DNA from: Mariprofundaceae bacterium
GTDB lineage: Bacteria > Pseudomonadota > Zetaproteobacteria > Mariprofundales > Mariprofundaceae
Direction: 5' to 3'
NCBI GenBank assembly: GCA_027035825.1
Contig: JALVTX010000211.1
Location: 1-6,170, forward strand
Length of the DNA stretch: 6,170 nucleotides
Below the pieces are notes generated by a model. The model was not told where the DNA came from, made no database searches, and was given only the letters and a program-made list of their open reading frames with translations. The translations under genes were made by a program, and so were the position numbers. This document shows, in pieces, positions 1 to 6,170 of this stretch; position 1 is the stretch's first letter, and each line of letters starts with the position of its first letter.

Positions 1-67
1 AGCCTGAATTTCATGCGCGAATGCTACACAAGCCGGGCGCATCCCGCCTTCCCTCGACGACCGACGG

Positions 68-76
68 TGCTACCAT
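68..76 (+). promoter_or_regulatory. Weak candidate extended -10 promoter for typA
   Basis: TGC at 68-70 is followed directly by TACCAT at 71-76. This resembles an extended -10 element (TGn plus TATAAT, four of six matching). A -35 box is poor: the best placed sequence, near 48-54 (CTTCCCT), matches TTGACA badly. If it is used, transcription would begin near 83, inside the left arm of the inverted repeat, and the leader would be about 50 nt. This is a suggestion from spacing and sequence only. Confidence 0.2.
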
Positions 77-77
77 G

Positions 78-104
78 CGCGCCCGCGAACGATACCCGGG
101 CGCG
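78..104 (+). repeat. 8-bp GC-only inverted repeat in the typA leader
   Basis: CGCGCCCG at 78-85 is exactly complementary to CGGGCGCG at 97-104, with an 11-base loop (86-96). All eight pairs are G-C, so the RNA hairpin would be very stable. It ends 29 bases before the typA ATG. No run of T follows on either strand, so a classical intrinsic terminator is not supported. It could be a leader hairpin affecting typA expression, an operator, or a chance feature of GC-rich DNA. Confidence 0.55.
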
Positions 105-133
105 GCAATCCCAGAACCCGAGACATCCCATTC

Positions 134-1942
134 ATGAACCAGAACCTTCGCAACATCGCCATCATCGCCCACGTGGATCACGGCAAGACGACGCTCGTGG
201 ACGAGCTGCTCAAGCAGTCCGGCACCTTCGACCCGCGCGCCGAGGTGCAGACCCGCGTGATGGACTCCAACGACCTGGAGCGCGAGCGCGGCATCACGAT
301 CCTGGCCAAGAACACCTCGCTCACCTACGGCGAGGTGCGCATCAACATCGTGGACACGCCGGGACACGCCGACTTCGGCGGCGAGGTGGAGCGCACGCTG
401 AACATGGCCGACGGCGTGCTGCTCCTGGTGGACGCGGCCGAGGGCCCGATGCCGCAGACCCGCTTCGTGCTCTCCAAGGCGCTGGGGTTGGGGCTTCGGC
501 CCATCGTCGTGGTCAACAAGATCGACCGCGAGGGCGCCGACCCGGACGCCTGCGTGGACGCGACCTTCGACCTGTTCGCCGCGCTCGGCGCCAACGACGA
601 GCAACTGGACTTCCCCATCGTCTATGCCTCGGCCAAGAACGGCTACGCGATGCTCGACCCGAACGACGAACCAAAGGACATGCGCTGCCTGTTCGAGACC
701 ATCATCGATCACGTTCCCGCGCCCCGTGGCGACGCCGACGCGCCGTTGCAGATGCTGGCCACGACGCTGGACTGGGACGACTACATGGGCCGCATCGTTA
801 TCGGACGCATCGCCAACGGCCGCATCGCCACGGGCCAGAACGTGCTCGTGCTGCGCGCCAGTGGCGAGCGCGAGCCTGCCCGAATCACCAGGGTGCTGGG
901 TTTCCAGGGGCTCAATCGCATCGAGGTGGACACGGCCGAAGCGGGCGACATCGTCGCCGTGGCCGGCATCGAGCACATCGGCATCGGCGACACCATCGCC
1001 GACACCGAGCGCCCGGAGGCGCTGCCGGTGATCCGCGTGGACGAGCCGACGCTGACCATGGAAATCCACGTGAACAACTCGCCCCTGGCCGGCACCGAGG
1101 GCAAGTTCGTCACCACGCGCCAGATCCGCGAGCGCCTGATGCGGGAAATCCGCACCAACGTCGCCATGCGCGTCGAGGAAACCGAGTCCGGCGACGTGTA
1201 CAAGGTCTCGGGCCGCGGCGAGCTGCACATCGGCATCCTGCTGGAGAACATGCGGCGCGAGGGCTTCGAGATGGCCGTCTCGCGGCCGAGCGTCATCGTG
1301 CGCGAGCAGGACGGCGTCCGCCAGGAGCCCTACGAGCACGTGACCGTGGACGTGGAGGAACAGTACCAGGGCGCGGTCATCGAGAAGCTGGGCAAGCGCG
1401 GCGCCGAGATGACGCACATGCAGGTCAACCCCGACGGCACGGTGCGCATCGAGTTCATCTGCCCCACGCGCGGGCTCATCGGCTACACCTCCGAGTTTCT
1501 CACCGACACGCGCGGCACCGGCGTGCTGCACCACGTGTTCCACGAGTATGGTCCGTTCGTCGGCGAGCTGCCGGGCCGGCCCAACGGCGTGCTGATCGCC
1601 AACGGCGACGGCGAAGCCGTGGCCTTTGCCCTGTGGAAATTGCAGGAGCGCGGGCGGCTGTTCATCCGGCCCGGCGAGAAGGTGTACGAGGGCATGATCA
1701 TCGGCATCCACGCCCGCGACAACGACCTCGTCGTCAACGCGACGCGCGAGAAGAAGCTCACCAACATCCGCGCCGCCGGCAAGGACGACGCCATCGACCT
1801 CACGCCGCCCGTGGAGCTGACGCTGGAACGCGCCATCGAGTTCATCGCCGAGGATGAGCTGGTGGAGATCACGCCGAAGTCCATCCGGCTGCGCAAGCGC
1901 CACCTGAAGGAGCACGAGCGCAAGCGCGCCGCGCGGGGGTAA
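134..1942 (+). CDS. typA: Ribosome-associated GTPase TypA/BipA
   Basis: This encodes a 602-residue translational GTPase of the TypA/BipA family, the usual length. Members bind the ribosome in an EF-G-like position and act in 50S assembly and growth under cold or stress. The GTPase domain (about 1-200) carries all five signature motifs: P-loop AHVDHGKTT at 12-20, RGIT at 52-55, DTPGH at 74-78, NKID at 128-131 and SAK at 166-168. A beta-barrel domain II (about 203-295), an EF-G domain III-like segment (about 303-385), a domain V-like segment (about 395-475) and the BipA-specific C-terminal domain follow, the last ending in a basic tail with PKSIRLRKR at 581-589. The ATG at 134 fits the family N-terminus (MNQNLRNIAIIAHVDHGK). 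No good Shine-Dalgarno sequence is visible; only GAGA at 120-123 lies near. The gene stands alone on the + strand and converges with the cyclophilin gene. LepA and EF-G are excluded by the C-terminal region and length. Confidence 0.97.
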   Translation: MNQNLRNIAIIAHVDHGKTTLVDELLKQSGTFDPRAEVQTRVMDSNDLERERGITILAKNTSLTYGEVRINIVDTPGHADFGGEVERTLNMADGVLLLVDAAEGPMPQTRFVLSKALGLGLRPIVVVNKIDREGADPDACVDATFDLFAALGANDEQLDFPIVYASAKNGYAMLDPNDEPKDMRCLFETIIDHVPAPRGDADAPLQMLATTLDWDDYMGRIVIGRIANGRIATGQNVLVLRASGEREPARITRVLGFQGLNRIEVDTAEAGDIVAVAGIEHIGIGDTIADTERPEALPVIRVDEPTLTMEIHVNNSPLAGTEGKFVTTRQIRERLMREIRTNVAMRVEETESGDVYKVSGRGELHIGILLENMRREGFEMAVSRPSVIVREQDGVRQEPYEHVTVDVEEQYQGAVIEKLGKRGAEMTHMQVNPDGTVRIEFICPTRGLIGYTSEFLTDTRGTGVLHHVFHEYGPFVGELPGRPNGVLIANGDGEAVAFALWKLQERGRLFIRPGEKVYEGMIIGIHARDNDLVVNATREKKLTNIRAAGKDDAIDLTPPVELTLERAIEFIAEDELVEITPKSIRLRKRHLKEHERKRAARG

Positions 1943-1952
1943 AAACCGGAGG
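1943..1952. other. 10-base convergent junction without visible terminator
   Basis: The typA stop (TAA, 1940-1942) and the cyclophilin stop (complement of 1953-1955) face each other across ten bases. I found no stem-loop followed by a T run for either direction here or in the flanking coding ends. Transcripts from both sides probably run into the opposite gene or end by Rho. Confidence 0.6.
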
Positions 1953-2654
1953 CTACGGCAGCACCGTGGCCTTGCGGATAACCGTGCCCTTGGTGATGCG
2001 CTCGACCACGTCCATGCCCTCCACGACGTGGGCGAAGATCGTGTAATGGCCGTCCAGCCTCGGATGGTCGCCGAACACGATGTAGAACTGACTGCCCGCC
2101 GAATCCGGCCGTCCGCGACTGAGCGCCATGCCCACCGCACCGGTCACATGCTTGTGCCGGTTGAACTCGGCCTTCACGTGGTAGCCGGGGCCGCCGGTGC
2201 CGTCACCCTTCGGGTCGCCGCCCTGCACGACAAAGCCGGGAATCACGCGATGAAAGCGGAGACCATCGTAGAATCCCTTCGCCACCAGGGCCTTGAAATT
2301 CGCCACCGTGCGCGGCGCGTCCCGCTCGAAGAGCTCCAGCGTGAACGCGCCCTTGTCCGTCTCGATGCGGACATGCAGCCCCTCGGGCACCGTGGTGTCG
2401 CCCGGCTCCGGCGCCCGATCAAAAACATGGAGCCGCCAGTCCGCCTTCGATGACGCAGTCACGCTCCCATCGGCCGATTTCCCCTCGCCCATCTTCCCAT
2501 TCGCTCCGAGTCCCTTCGCGCCTCGGGCCTGTTCATCGCCAGCCAGGAGCTGGCGCAGCGCCTCGACATTGTCCTTCGGCATCGGATGCGTGAGCAAATA
2601 CCCCACGCTGATGGCCAACGGCACGATGAGCAGCACCAGAATCACGATTCGCAT
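1953..2654 (-). CDS. Membrane-anchored cyclophilin-type peptidyl-prolyl cis-trans isomerase
   Basis: This 233-residue protein should speed cis-trans isomerisation of X-Pro bonds in folding proteins. Residues about 3-21 form one hydrophobic segment after a single Arg, with no lipobox or clear signal peptidase site, so I read it as an N-terminal membrane anchor that places the enzyme on the outer face of the inner membrane. A Gly/Lys/Ser-rich linker (about 42-70) leads to the cyclophilin domain (about 92-232). Visible active-site elements are FHR at 134-136 (the catalytic Arg is 136), PGFVVQGGD at 139-147 and SAGSQFYI at 185-192. The position of the cyclosporin-contacting Trp of human cyclophilin A is Arg199 (RLDGHY, 199-204), so cyclosporin sensitivity is unlikely; this is common in bacteria. 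The start is the ATG at 2654, with GGGAG at 2665-2669 ten bases upstream. It lies 36 bases after truB and probably shares its transcript. Family assignment is secure; substrate is unknown. Confidence 0.93.
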   Translation of the reverse strand: MRIVILVLLIVPLAISVGYLLTHPMPKDNVEALRQLLAGDEQARGAKGLGANGKMGEGKSADGSVTASSKADWRLHVFDRAPEPGDTTVPEGLHVRIETDKGAFTLELFERDAPRTVANFKALVAKGFYDGLRFHRVIPGFVVQGGDPKGDGTGGPGYHVKAEFNRHKHVTGAVGMALSRGRPDSAGSQFYIVFGDHPRLDGHYTIFAHVVEGMDVVERITKGTVIRKATVLP

Positions 2655-2690
2655 GGTTTCACGTCTCCCGGATGAGGTTCAGGATCGGGT

Positions 2691-3593
2691 TCACAGGCCG
2701 AGCGCGCGGCGCGCCGACGGCAGCCCCTTTCTCGGATGCAGCACCATCCGTCGCAGGCCCGGGCGCAGCTCGCCCGTGCCCAGCAGGACATCGCCAAGAA
2801 ACACCGCCACCTCGCCCGGCCGGGCGGTCTCGCCCGCTTCGGGCATCTGGATGCGCTGACCCTGCACAAAGCGACGGGCCTCCGCCTCTTCCAGCGCCAG
2901 GCGCGGCAGATGCCGCAGCCATTGCGACAGCGGCATCACGCACTGCTCGCCGAGGCGGCGGATGTCCTCGAAGGGAAGCATCAGGGCCTCCGGCCAGCCG
3001 CCGGTGGAGAGCCGGCGCAACCGCGTCACGCAACCGCCCACGCCCAGCGCCTCGCCCAGATCGCGCGCCAGCGAACGCACATAGGTGCCCTTGGAGCAGG
3101 TCACCGCCAGGGTCAGCATGGGCGGCGTCCACTCCAGCAATGCCAGCCCCCGCACGTGCACGGGGCGCGCCTCCAGCCGCACCGCATCGCCGCGCCGCGC
3201 CAGCTCGTGCGCGCGCCGGCCATCCACGTGCACGGCCGAATAGGCCGGCGGAACCTGCATGATGTCGCCGCGCAGTCCCGCCAGCGCCCGCTCGATGTCC
3301 TCCCGTTCCGGCATGGCGGCAAAGCGCGCCACCGTCTCGCCCTCGTCGTCCAGCGTATCCGTCTGGCGCGACAAATCGGCCGTCACCACGTAGCGCTTGT
3401 CCGCATCCAGGCCCACGTCCGCGAAGCGCGTCGCCTCGCCCAGCAGGACAGGAAGCATGCCCGTGGCCAGCGGGTCCAGCGTGCCGGCGTGGCCGGCCTT
3501 GACGCGCTTGCCGCCCTCGCGCGTGAACAGGCGCACCAGCTCGTTGACCGCGCGGCGCGACGTCCATCCCCGGGGCTTGTCCAGAAACACCAC
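2691..3593 (-). CDS. truB: tRNA pseudouridine(55) synthase TruB
   Basis: TruB converts U55 in the T-arm of tRNAs to pseudouridine and can help tRNA folding. As drawn from the first canonical start (GTG, 3591-3593) the protein has 300 residues. It shows LDKPRGWTS at 4-12, the catalytic motif GHAGTLDPLATG at 34-45 with the nucleophile Asp40 (E. coli Asp48), Tyr68 in DKRYVV (E. coli Tyr76), CSKGTYVRSLARDLGE at 166-181 with Arg173 (E. coli Arg181), LRRL at 192-195, and a C-terminal PUA-like domain (about 228-290). The start is doubtful. Family members usually begin just before the GVLLLDKP strand, and reading from ATT at 3600-3602 would give M-S-G-V-V-F-L-D-K-P, with a good ribosome binding site in place. 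No ATG, GTG or TTG lies between GTG 3593 and the in-frame stop at 3648-3650. The enzyme identity does not depend on which start is used. Confidence 0.95.
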   Translation of the reverse strand: MVFLDKPRGWTSRRAVNELVRLFTREGGKRVKAGHAGTLDPLATGMLPVLLGEATRFADVGLDADKRYVVTADLSRQTDTLDDEGETVARFAAMPEREDIERALAGLRGDIMQVPPAYSAVHVDGRRAHELARRGDAVRLEARPVHVRGLALLEWTPPMLTLAVTCSKGTYVRSLARDLGEALGVGGCVTRLRRLSTGGWPEALMLPFEDIRRLGEQCVMPLSQWLRHLPRLALEEAEARRFVQGQRIQMPEAGETARPGEVAVFLGDVLLGTGELRPGLRRMVLHPRKGLPSARRALGL

Positions 3594-3601
3594 CCCGGAA
3601 A

Positions 3602-4597
3602 TCAGCGTGTGCCCTCCACGGCTTGCAGGGCGTCGCTCACGGCCTGTTCAACCCGGGCGCGCACCTCCTCCAGCTCGCCCTTCAGGGTGCAGCCGGACGC
3701 ATGCCGGTGGCCGCCGCCGCCCAGCGACACCGCCAGCGCGCCGACATCCACGCCCGCATCGTCCAGCGCCTTGCTCCGGAATGTCACCTTCCAGCCGTCG
3801 TGACCCGAATCCGGGCGGATGAAGACCGCCACGACCACGCCCTCCAGCGCCCGCGCGTATTCGATGAAACCCTCGGTGTCCTGCTCGTCGCCGCCGCTGT
3901 CGCGGTACATGGCCTTGTCCACGTGCAGCCACGCGGAACGCCCGTCATCCTTCAGTTGCAGCGTGTCGAGGCAGGCCCGCAGGAGCCGGAAGGCGCCCAT
4001 GCTCCGGCTTTCATAGACGGCGCAGGCCACCGGCCACGGCCTGGCGCCGGCGCGCACCAGTCGCGCGGCCAGCTCCAGCGCCTCGGCGCTGGTCGCCGCG
4101 TTGCGGAAACCGCCGGTGTCGGTCAGCACCGTGACATAGACGGCGGTGGCGATATCCGGCGTCAGCGGCCATCCCATGCCTTCGATGAGTTCGCAGGCCA
4201 TCGCGCCGGTCGAGCAGGCGCCCACGTCCACCCAGTTCACGTCGCCGAAGCGCTGGTTGCTGGCGTGATGGTCAATCACCACCAGCCGCCGGCCGGCGAA
4301 GAATTCCTCCGGCATCCCCAGCCGCGACTTCGCCCCGGCATCCAGGGAAACGATGAGATCCACGTCCCCGGCGCCGAATTCGCTGCCCTCGCCGATTTCA
4401 TTGGCCCCCGGCAGGAACCGGTAGATGCGCGGCACGCCATCGTGATTGTGCATGAACACGCGCTTGCCGGCGCGCTTGAGCGCGTGGTAAAGCGCCAGCT
4501 GCGAGCCGATGCCGTCGCCGTCCGGGTTGCAATGGGTGCTAAGCACGATGCCGCGGGCATCGCGGATGGCGGCCATGGCCTGCTCCAGCCCGCTCAT
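3602..4597 (-). CDS. nrnA: DHH/DHHA1-family phosphoesterase, NrnA-like (oligoribonuclease / pAp phosphatase)
   Basis: This 331-residue protein belongs to the bifunctional NrnA group, which uses metal ions to degrade RNAs of two to five nucleotides and, in several species, dephosphorylates pAp. The DHH domain shows motif I THCNPDGDGIGS at 21-32, motif II SLDAG at 84-88 (Asp86), motif III IDHH at 108-111 and motif IV LTDTGGFR at 158-165 (Asp160). The DHHA1 substrate-binding domain follows, with GGGGHRHASGC at 293-303. All metal ligands expected for an active enzyme appear present. I chose the ATG at 4597: it forms an ATGA overlap with the rbfA stop, has GGAGGA at 4607-4612 nine bases upstream, and gives the family N-terminus. 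The same frame stays open upstream to 4795, but that part is rbfA read in another frame. The activity on nanoRNA versus pAp cannot be told from sequence. RecJ is excluded by the short length. Confidence 0.93.
   Translation of the reverse strand: MSGLEQAMAAIRDARGIVLSTHCNPDGDGIGSQLALYHALKRAGKRVFMHNHDGVPRIYRFLPGANEIGEGSEFGAGDVDLIVSLDAGAKSRLGMPEEFFAGRRLVVIDHHASNQRFGDVNWVDVGACSTGAMACELIEGMGWPLTPDIATAVYVTVLTDTGGFRNAATSAEALELAARLVRAGARPWPVACAVYESRSMGAFRLLRACLDTLQLKDDGRSAWLHVDKAMYRDSGGDEQDTEGFIEYARALEGVVVAVFIRPDSGHDGWKVTFRSKALDDAGVDVGALAVSLGGGGHRHASGCTLKGELEEVRARVEQAVSDALQAVEGTR
3612..3617 (-). promoter_or_regulatory. Shine-Dalgarno site of truB, pointing to a non-canonical start
   Basis: GGAGGG (read on the - strand) lies inside the last codons of the nrnA gene. 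It is 6 bases from a CTG (3603-3605), 9 bases from an ATT (3600-3602) and 18 bases from the first canonical GTG (3591-3593). The normal spacing of about 5-9 bases favours CTG or ATT. The ATT overlaps the nrnA TGA by one base (TGATT), just where a TGATG coupling junction would be expected. Confidence 0.5.
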
Positions 4598-4953
4598 TGG
4601 CCGGATTCCTCCAGCATGTGCAGCAGCCGCACCATGTCGTTGCCCGCCTCGATGGAGGCGTCCCAGAAAAACTCGATGGCCGGAATGCGGCGGCGCGGCA
4701 GGGCCCGGCGCAGCTCGCGCGCGAAATGCGGCGCCAGGCGGTTCAGGCGCGCCACGCAGTCCTCGGTGTCCTCGATCTCGGCACGGTGCACCCACACGCG
4801 CACGCGGTGACCACCGTGAAACGGCTCGATGCGCGTGACCACGACGCCCTCGATGCGCGGATCGGCCACGTCGCGCCGCAGCAGGGTCGAGAGCAGCCTT
4901 CGGATGTCGGCATACAGACGCGCCTGCGCGGGAGGAATGCGGGATGAGCGCAT
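4594..4953 (-). CDS. rbfA: 30S ribosome-binding factor RbfA
   Basis: RbfA binds the 30S subunit near the 5' end helix of 16S rRNA and is needed for late 30S maturation and cold adaptation. The protein has 119 residues, normal for the family, and one KH-like domain. Typical elements are an N-terminal helix with RLLSTLLRRDVADPRI at 19-34, the strand VVVTRIEPF at 37-45, and the C-terminal segment RRIPAIEFFWDASIEAGND at 88-106. The start is the ATG at 4953, only three bases after the infB stop. No Shine-Dalgarno sequence lies at a useful distance (GAGGAAG at 4974-4980 is about 20 bases away), so translation probably relies on ribosomes finishing infB. Its position directly after infB is the usual one across bacteria and strengthens the call. 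Confidence 0.95.
   Translation of the reverse strand: MRSSRIPPAQARLYADIRRLLSTLLRRDVADPRIEGVVVTRIEPFHGGHRVRVWVHRAEIEDTEDCVARLNRLAPHFARELRRALPRRRIPAIEFFWDASIEAGNDMVRLLHMLEESGQ
4607..4612 (-). promoter_or_regulatory. Ribosome binding site of nrnA inside rbfA
   Basis: GGAGGA read on the - strand lies nine bases before the ATG at 4597. It supports that start over the longer open frame, and together with the ATGA overlap suggests that nrnA translation is coupled to rbfA. Confidence 0.7.
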
Positions 4954-4956
4954 GGA

Positions 4957-6170
4957 TTACAGCTTGGCCGCGACTTCCTCGATCACGTAGAACTCAAAGG
5001 TATCGCCGGCCTTGATGTCGTTGAACTTCTCGACGCCGATGCCGCACTCGTAGCCTGCCTTGACCTCGCGCACGTCATCCTTAAAGCGCTTCAGCGAGGC
5101 CAGCTTGCCGTCATAGACCAGCACGCCGTCGCGCAGCACGCGCACGTGGGCGCCGCGCGTCACGAAGCCATCGGTGACATAGCAGCCGGCCACCGCGCCC
5201 ACCTTCGGCACCTGGAAGACCTCGCGCACCTCGGCCGAGCCGATGACCTTCTCCCGTTCCTCCGGCGCCAGCATACCCTCCATCGCCGCCTTCATGTCGT
5301 CGATGGCGTCGTAGATGACCTTGTAGAAGCGGACGTCCACGCCCTCCTGCCCGGCCAGCTTCTTGGCCTTCGCCTCGGGGCGCACGTTGAAGCCGATGAT
5401 GATGGCGTTGGAGGCCGAGGCCAGCATCACGTCCGATTCGGTGATGCCGCCGATGCCCTTGTGCACCACGTTGATGCGCACCTCGTCCGTGCCCAGCTTG
5501 GCCAGCGCCTCGGCCATCGCCTCCACCGAACCGGTCACGTCGCCCTTGATGATGACGTTGACTTCCTGCGCCTGCTCGCCCTTGGCGGCCGCGAACAGGT
5601 CTTCCATGCTCACCCGCTTCTGGGTGCTGGCGCTGACCTTGCGCAGTTGCTCCTCGCGGTAGCGGACGATCTCGCGCGCCTGGCGCTCGTTCTCCACCAC
5701 CACGATCTCCTGCCCGGCCTCGGGCACGGCTTCCAAGCCCAACAGCTCGAACGGAATGGACGGGCCGGCCGTGCGATGCTGCACGCCGTTCTCGTCCACG
5801 ATGGCGCGAATGCGGCCCATCACCGTGCCAACCACGACGATATCGCCCTTGTGGAAGGTGCCGTTCTGCACCAGCACAGTGGCCACCGGGCCGCGGCCGC
5901 GATCGAGCTTGGACTCGATGACGATGCCGCGCCCGCGCCGGTCGGGGTTGGCGCGCAGCTCCAGAATCTCTGTCTGCAATGCCAGCATCTCCAACAGCTC
6001 GTCCAGGCCCTGGCCGGTCTTGGCCGAGACGTTGACGAAGATAGTGTCGCCGCCCCAGTCCTCCGGCACGATTTCATGCTCGGCCATCTGGCGCTTGACC
6101 ATCTCGGGATCGGCGCCTTCCTTGTCGATCTTGTTCACGGCCACGATGATGGGCACGCCCGCCGCCTTGG
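4957..6170 (-). CDS. infB: Translation initiation factor IF-2, C-terminal part (5' end outside window)
   Basis: IF-2 is the GTPase that brings formyl-Met-tRNA to the 30S subunit and promotes 50S joining. The window holds 403 complete codons before the stop; the N-terminal region and GTPase motifs G1-G3 lie beyond the right edge. The visible frame begins K-A-A-G-V-P-I-I-V and includes the G4 motif NKID (about 6124-6135) and G5 SAK (about 6019-6027), then beta-barrel domain II with DRGRGPVATVLVQ, domain III with EVNVIIKGDVTGSVEA, and the fMet-tRNA-binding C2 domain ending with GYECGIGVEKFND. The GTG at 6154-6156 is an internal Val codon and not a start. The C-terminus (EFYVIEEVAAKL) is of ordinary length. 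It is the first visible gene of the - strand operon; nusA would be expected further right. Confidence 0.97.
   Translation of the reverse strand, partial: KAAGVPIIVAVNKIDKEGADPEMVKRQMAEHEIVPEDWGGDTIFVNVSAKTGQGLDELLEMLALQTEILELRANPDRRGRGIVIESKLDRGRGPVATVLVQNGTFHKGDIVVVGTVMGRIRAIVDENGVQHRTAGPSIPFELLGLEAVPEAGQEIVVVENERQAREIVRYREEQLRKVSASTQKRVSMEDLFAAAKGEQAQEVNVIIKGDVTGSVEAMAEALAKLGTDEVRINVVHKGIGGITESDVMLASASNAIIIGFNVRPEAKAKKLAGQEGVDVRFYKVIYDAIDDMKAAMEGMLAPEEREKVIGSAEVREVFQVPKVGAVAGCYVTDGFVTRGAHVRVLRDGVLVYDGKLASLKRFKDDVREVKAGYECGIGVEKFNDIKAGDTFEFYVIEEVAAKL

Larger units (their letters stand above)
1..133. other. Non-coding region upstream of typA
   Basis: I find no convincing gene here. A TGA at 5-7 could be the end of a gene lying to the left, but nothing supports it. 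The region holds an 8-bp inverted repeat (78-85 with 97-104), a weak promoter-like sequence around 68-76, and three short words that each occur twice: CATGCGCG at 12-19 and 74-81, TGCTAC at 22-27 and 68-73, and CCGGGCGC at 33-40 and 96-103. The long open frames that cross this region on either strand are by-products of the GC-rich typA sequence. Confidence 0.6.

Noticed and set aside
78..104. Intrinsic terminator for an upstream gene
   Set aside because: The hairpin is strong, but no T run follows on either strand.
13..1857. 614-codon + strand frame overlapping typA in another phase
   Set aside because: The product is Arg/His/Gly-rich and resembles no family, while the typA frame has all GTPase motifs.
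11..2140. 709-codon open frame antisense to typA
   Set aside because: It lies wholly opposite typA and the end of the cyclophilin gene. Its translation is low-complexity, rich in His, Val, Asp and Arg, with no recognisable domain, as expected from the antisense frame of GC-rich coding DNA.
4598..4795. 66-residue N-terminal extension of the NrnA-like protein
   Set aside because: This is rbfA sequence in another frame. The ATG at 4597 has a ribosome binding site, an ATGA overlap with rbfA and the family N-terminus.
2736..4810. Long + strand frames opposite truB and nrnA (2736-3803 and 3623-4810)
   Set aside because: They mirror well-supported genes on the - strand, have no motif, and show the same compositional bias as other antisense frames here.
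6154..6156. GTG as a start codon for a short IF-2 form
   Set aside because: The frame continues upstream as K-A-A-G into the conserved GTPase domain to the window edge, so this is the internal Val before PIIVAVNKID.
1..6170. Novel defence, mobile or CRISPR system
   Set aside because: All six genes are recognised housekeeping families. There are no spaced repeats, transposase or integrase motifs, attachment sites or compositional islands.

Overview
This is a compact, GC-rich bacterial chromosomal segment made of housekeeping genes for translation and RNA metabolism. Six protein genes fill almost all of it. There is no sign of a mobile element, CRISPR array, rRNA or tRNA gene, and no gene-free stretch longer than about 130 bases. 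I see no new multi-gene system. The points worth a second look are small-scale: a start-codon anomaly in truB, a stable inverted repeat in front of typA, and an unusual gene after truB.

Layout. At the left is a 133-base upstream region with an 8-bp GC-rich inverted repeat. The ribosome-associated GTPase gene typA (bipA) follows on the + strand (134-1942). All other genes lie on the - strand and converge on typA with a 10-base gap. In their direction of transcription (right to left) they are: the 3' two-fifths or so of infB (initiation factor IF-2, cut by the right edge), rbfA, a DHH/DHHA1 phosphoesterase of the NrnA type, truB, and a membrane-anchored cyclophilin-type peptidyl-prolyl isomerase. 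Spacings are 3 bases (infB-rbfA), a 4-base ATGA overlap (rbfA-nrnA), 8 bases or a 1-base overlap (nrnA-truB, depending on the truB start) and 36 bases (truB-cyclophilin). This is what a single translationally coupled operon looks like.

How the genes work together. IF-2 positions initiator tRNA, RbfA matures the 30S subunit, TruB makes pseudouridine 55 in tRNA, NrnA-type enzymes degrade very short RNAs (or pAp), and TypA is a ribosome-binding GTPase tied to subunit assembly and stress. The infB-rbfA-DHH-truB order is the right-hand part of the widespread nusA-infB operon. From general knowledge, the DHH gene between rbfA and truB is common in Deltaproteobacteria-type lineages, Firmicutes and several other phyla, and is absent from the E. 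coli-type operon. The taxon cannot be fixed from this window: a high-GC Gram-negative-type bacterium outside the gamma/beta Proteobacteria is my best guess, held weakly.
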